Assembly (NCBI GenBank): GCA_949502025.1
Contig: CATBCG010000021.1
Location: 1 to 52,665 of the forward strand
Length of the DNA stretch: 52,665 bases
Source: MGBC131033 sp910585655
GTDB lineage: Bacteria > Bacillota > Clostridia > Lachnospirales > Lachnospiraceae
Reading direction: 5' to 3'
Positions within the stretch are counted from its first letter, which is position 1; every line of letters starts with the position of its first letter. The translations under genes and the position numbers were made by a program. Shown here piece by piece: positions 50,643 to 52,665 of the stretch. A model generated the notes under the pieces. The model was not told where the DNA came from. It saw only the letters and a list, made by a program, of their open reading frames with translations, and ran no database searches.

Positions 50643-52379
50643 ATGGAAAAGACAGATAGGAAAAAAGAAAAGTTGTTTTTCTGTTTTCGTGTATTGGTAT
50701 GGATAGCAGCCTTGATCGCTTTGTTTGCGATAGCCACAAATCTTCCAGTATTTGCAGCAGAGCAAGAGGAATCAGAAGAAGAGGAGGAGACAGAAGAGGA
50801 AGAAATTTTTGTAATCGACGAAAAAGAACAGGAACTGGTCATGTATGATGGTGAAGAAACAGATGTGACAGTTCCAGAAGGTGTCATAAGAATCGGAATG
50901 GATGCCTTTGAAAAAAATGAGCAAATACGTTCCGTTACATTGCCAGAAGGGGTGGAGGTAATTGGAGAAGGGGCATTTTTAGGCTGTACCAATCTGGAAA
51001 CTATAAATCTGCCCTCTTCTTTAAAGGTAATCGAGGAAAAGGCTTTTTTGGGCTGCGGGAACTTGAAAAAGATAACGTTGCCAGCTTTTATGAAGACAAT
51101 AGGAAGCGCTGCGTTTCAGGAATGTGGGAATCTGGAAATCGTAACCTGTTCAGACTCTTATAATTCAAAAAAACTTCCGAAAAAATCTCAACTTTTACCT
51201 GCTTCCATAAAAGAAATCGGGTATGCGGCATTTCGAGAGTGTAAAAGTTTAGAAACAGTAACATTGCCTGCTTCCCTGAAAACACTGGGCGCTATGACAT
51301 TTTGGGGATGTGAAAAGTTACGGGAGGTTGTGATTCCAGAAGGAATACAGGTAATCGAAGAGAACACTTTTTATCACTGCTCAAATTTAGAACATGTGAA
51401 ATTACCCAGTACCTTGCGGGAAATTAAGAGCGGGGCTTTTAGTGGTTGTAAAAAATTAAAGGAAATTGTGATTCCAGAAGGAGTAAGGGAAATTGGCGAA
51501 TTGGTTTTTTGTGATTGCGAAAGCCTTACCTTGATTCAAATTCCTTCTACTGTGATAGAACCAGGGGATCATTCGACTTATTGGAATACTCCTTGGATGG
51601 AAACACAGATTGCTTCGCCAGAAAGTCCATTTTTGATTATCAATCAGGTGTTGCTGGCAGTAAGAAGAGATGTAGAGGCTGACTTAACAGTGCCAGATGG
51701 AGTGACAAGGATTGCAGATAGTGCATTTTTTGGTGCGAATCTGACTGGTCTTATGATATCTGATTCTGTGACTGAAATTGGAAGTGGTGTATTTGGGTGG
51801 TGCAGGAAGCTGGAATGGGTCTATATGCCGGATTCCGTGCAGATTTTAGGAAGCGATGCGTTTTCTGATTGCAAAGTATTGAAAAAAGTACGATTTTCTG
51901 ATTCAATCCAGATATTGAGTTCTCCATTTAGTAATTGTCCTCAGTTAGAGGAAATAGAGCTTCCAGTCAAGTTAGAAGATCTGATAGGACCAACATTTGT
52001 ATGGTGTAAAAGATTAAAAAAAGTGGTAGTTCACTCTAAGCTGGAACAAGAACGAACCTGTTGTCTGCCAAACGGAACCGATATTACAGCGAAAAATGTT
52101 TCTAAAAAAATCGTGATTTACGTAGACAAAGGTTCTCCGGCAGAAAAGTATCTTCGTTCTTTAAAGGGAGAAAAAAAGATAGCCTATGCGTATAATAAAA
52201 AATCTTCCACAGATTCTGCCAAATATAAAACTTATACCGTAAAAAAAGGGGACAGTTTATGGAAGATTGCAAAGAACTATTTAGGGAGCGGAAGCCGTTA
52301 CCCGGAAATTGTAAAGTTAAATCAGTTAGGCAAAAAAGGAATCCAACCAGGACAGAAGTTAAAGATTCCGAAAAAGTAA
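50643..52379 (+). CDS. BspA-like leucine-rich repeat protein with LysM domain (2)
   Basis: A 578-residue paralogue of the preceding gene: N-terminal membrane/signal segment (VLVWIAALIALFAIATNL), an acidic Glu-rich linker (about 40-60), more BspA-type repeats than the first copy, and an almost identical C-terminal 150 residues with LysM (SLWKIAKNYLGSGS). ATG follows AGGGGGG. The high identity of the 3' ends and their shared downstream terminators indicates a tandem duplication. Confidence 0.92.
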   Translation: MEKTDRKKEKLFFCFRVLVWIAALIALFAIATNLPVFAAEQEESEEEEETEEEEIFVIDEKEQELVMYDGEETDVTVPEGVIRIGMDAFEKNEQIRSVTLPEGVEVIGEGAFLGCTNLETINLPSSLKVIEEKAFLGCGNLKKITLPAFMKTIGSAAFQECGNLEIVTCSDSYNSKKLPKKSQLLPASIKEIGYAAFRECKSLETVTLPASLKTLGAMTFWGCEKLREVVIPEGIQVIEENTFYHCSNLEHVKLPSTLREIKSGAFSGCKKLKEIVIPEGVREIGELVFCDCESLTLIQIPSTVIEPGDHSTYWNTPWMETQIASPESPFLIINQVLLAVRRDVEADLTVPDGVTRIADSAFFGANLTGLMISDSVTEIGSGVFGWCRKLEWVYMPDSVQILGSDAFSDCKVLKKVRFSDSIQILSSPFSNCPQLEEIELPVKLEDLIGPTFVWCKRLKKVVVHSKLEQERTCCLPNGTDITAKNVSKKIVIYVDKGSPAEKYLRSLKGEKKIAYAYNKKSSTDSAKYKTYTVKKGDSLWKIAKNYLGSGSRYPEIVKLNQLGKKGIQPGQKLKIPKK

Positions 52380-52383
52380 AGAA

Positions 52384-52446
52384 AAGACTGGCGGAGTTGG
52401 AACATACCGATAAAACGGGGTTTGCTCGGTCAGTCTGTTTTTTTAT
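52384..52446 (+). terminator. Terminator of the second LRR gene
   Basis: A near-identical copy of 50478-50540, ending CAGTCTGTTTTTTT. Confidence 0.6.
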
Positions 52447-52503
52447 AAAGGATTCAGAAGTACGCTGGCTCCTGGCTTGTAAAATCAGGAGGTTTATGGT
52501 AGT

Positions 52504-52665
52504 ATGGAGATACAAAAACGAAAGGGAAAGCAGGTGAGAAGATTGACAGTGACAGAACAGATAGACCGGAAACATCAGGAAGATTTACAGAGGCTAAGAG
52601 GCTTTCGTCTGCTTGATGATGATTTCCTCACAAAATGTTTTGAGGGAGATACGGCAAGCATAGAA
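52504..52665 (+). CDS. Start of a probable Rpn-family PD-(D/E)XK nuclease (partial)
   Basis: Fifty-four codons run off the window end. The stretch TEQIDRKHQEDLQRLRGFRL followed by LDDDFLTKCFEG resembles, from memory, the N-terminus of Rpn-family/PD-(D/E)XK nuclease proteins common in Clostridia. The ATG at 52504 lies eleven bases after AGGAGG; in-frame GTG (52534) and TTG (52543) are alternatives. The catalytic motifs lie beyond the window. Confidence 0.55.
   Translation, partial: MEIQKRKGKQVRRLTVTEQIDRKHQEDLQRLRGFRLLDDDFLTKCFEGDTASIE

Noticed and set aside
1..52665. CRISPR array, insertion sequence or prophage
   Set aside because: No regularly spaced repeats, transposase, integrase or phage structural genes were seen. 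The only dispersed repeats are the non-coding palindromes.

Overview
The window looks like a chromosomal segment of a low-to-medium GC Gram-positive anaerobe, most likely a Lachnospiraceae-type Clostridia. The signs are strong AGGAGG ribosome sites, TTGACA/TATAAT promoters, T-box leaders on aminoacyl-tRNA synthetase genes, lipoprotein solute binders paired with membrane-anchored AraC regulators, a TM1266-type [FeFe]-hydrogenase regulator and BspA-like surface proteins. No rRNA, CRISPR array, transposase or complete prophage is visible.

Layout. Positions 1-2400 hold a restriction-enzyme-like remnant, a T-box leader and an internally deleted threonyl-tRNA synthetase overlapping a membrane protein. 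Positions 2400-8980 hold T-box controlled lysS, a prepilin-peptidase-like gene, asnB, a metallo-beta-lactamase-fold hydrolase and a zinc-ribbon membrane protein. A repeat-rich gap at 9000-9250 precedes a NatAB-like ABC exporter, a sirtuin and a GH43 xylosidase. Positions 14180-32240 are a sugar-sensing and sugar-use region: three paralogous lipoprotein solute binders, two membrane AraC sensors, a cupin-AraC regulator, a YesN-type response regulator, a second MBL-fold hydrolase and a large GH106-like glycosidase, interrupted by tRNA-Lys(CUU), a PIN toxin-antitoxin pair and a TM1266-like gene. No ABC permease accompanies any of the three binders.

Positions 32560-37570 carry a ThyX-like protein, transketolase and an OmpR/histidine kinase pair. 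Positions 37640-42190 form a divergent, LacI-controlled locus: a DUF4038-type glycosidase plus lacI on one strand and an alpha/beta hydrolase on the other, around two near-consensus promoters and five GTTAGGT heptamers. A patatin and a CPBP protease follow.

The most unusual part is 44450-52665. A 672-residue double-HTH protein with a probable helical-repeat region faces a previously unlisted 56-codon secreted, Cys-rich peptide gene (46469-46639, minus strand) whose stop codon overlaps the regulator's stop. A long palindrome abuts the peptide promoter. Next come a secreted subtilisin fused to a PLC-like C-terminal domain, and two tandemly duplicated BspA-LRR/LysM wall proteins. I read this as a candidate RRNPP-like peptide-signalling locus controlling secreted proteins. 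This is inference from layout and motifs, not demonstrated function. The window ends inside a probable Rpn/PD-(D/E)XK nuclease gene.
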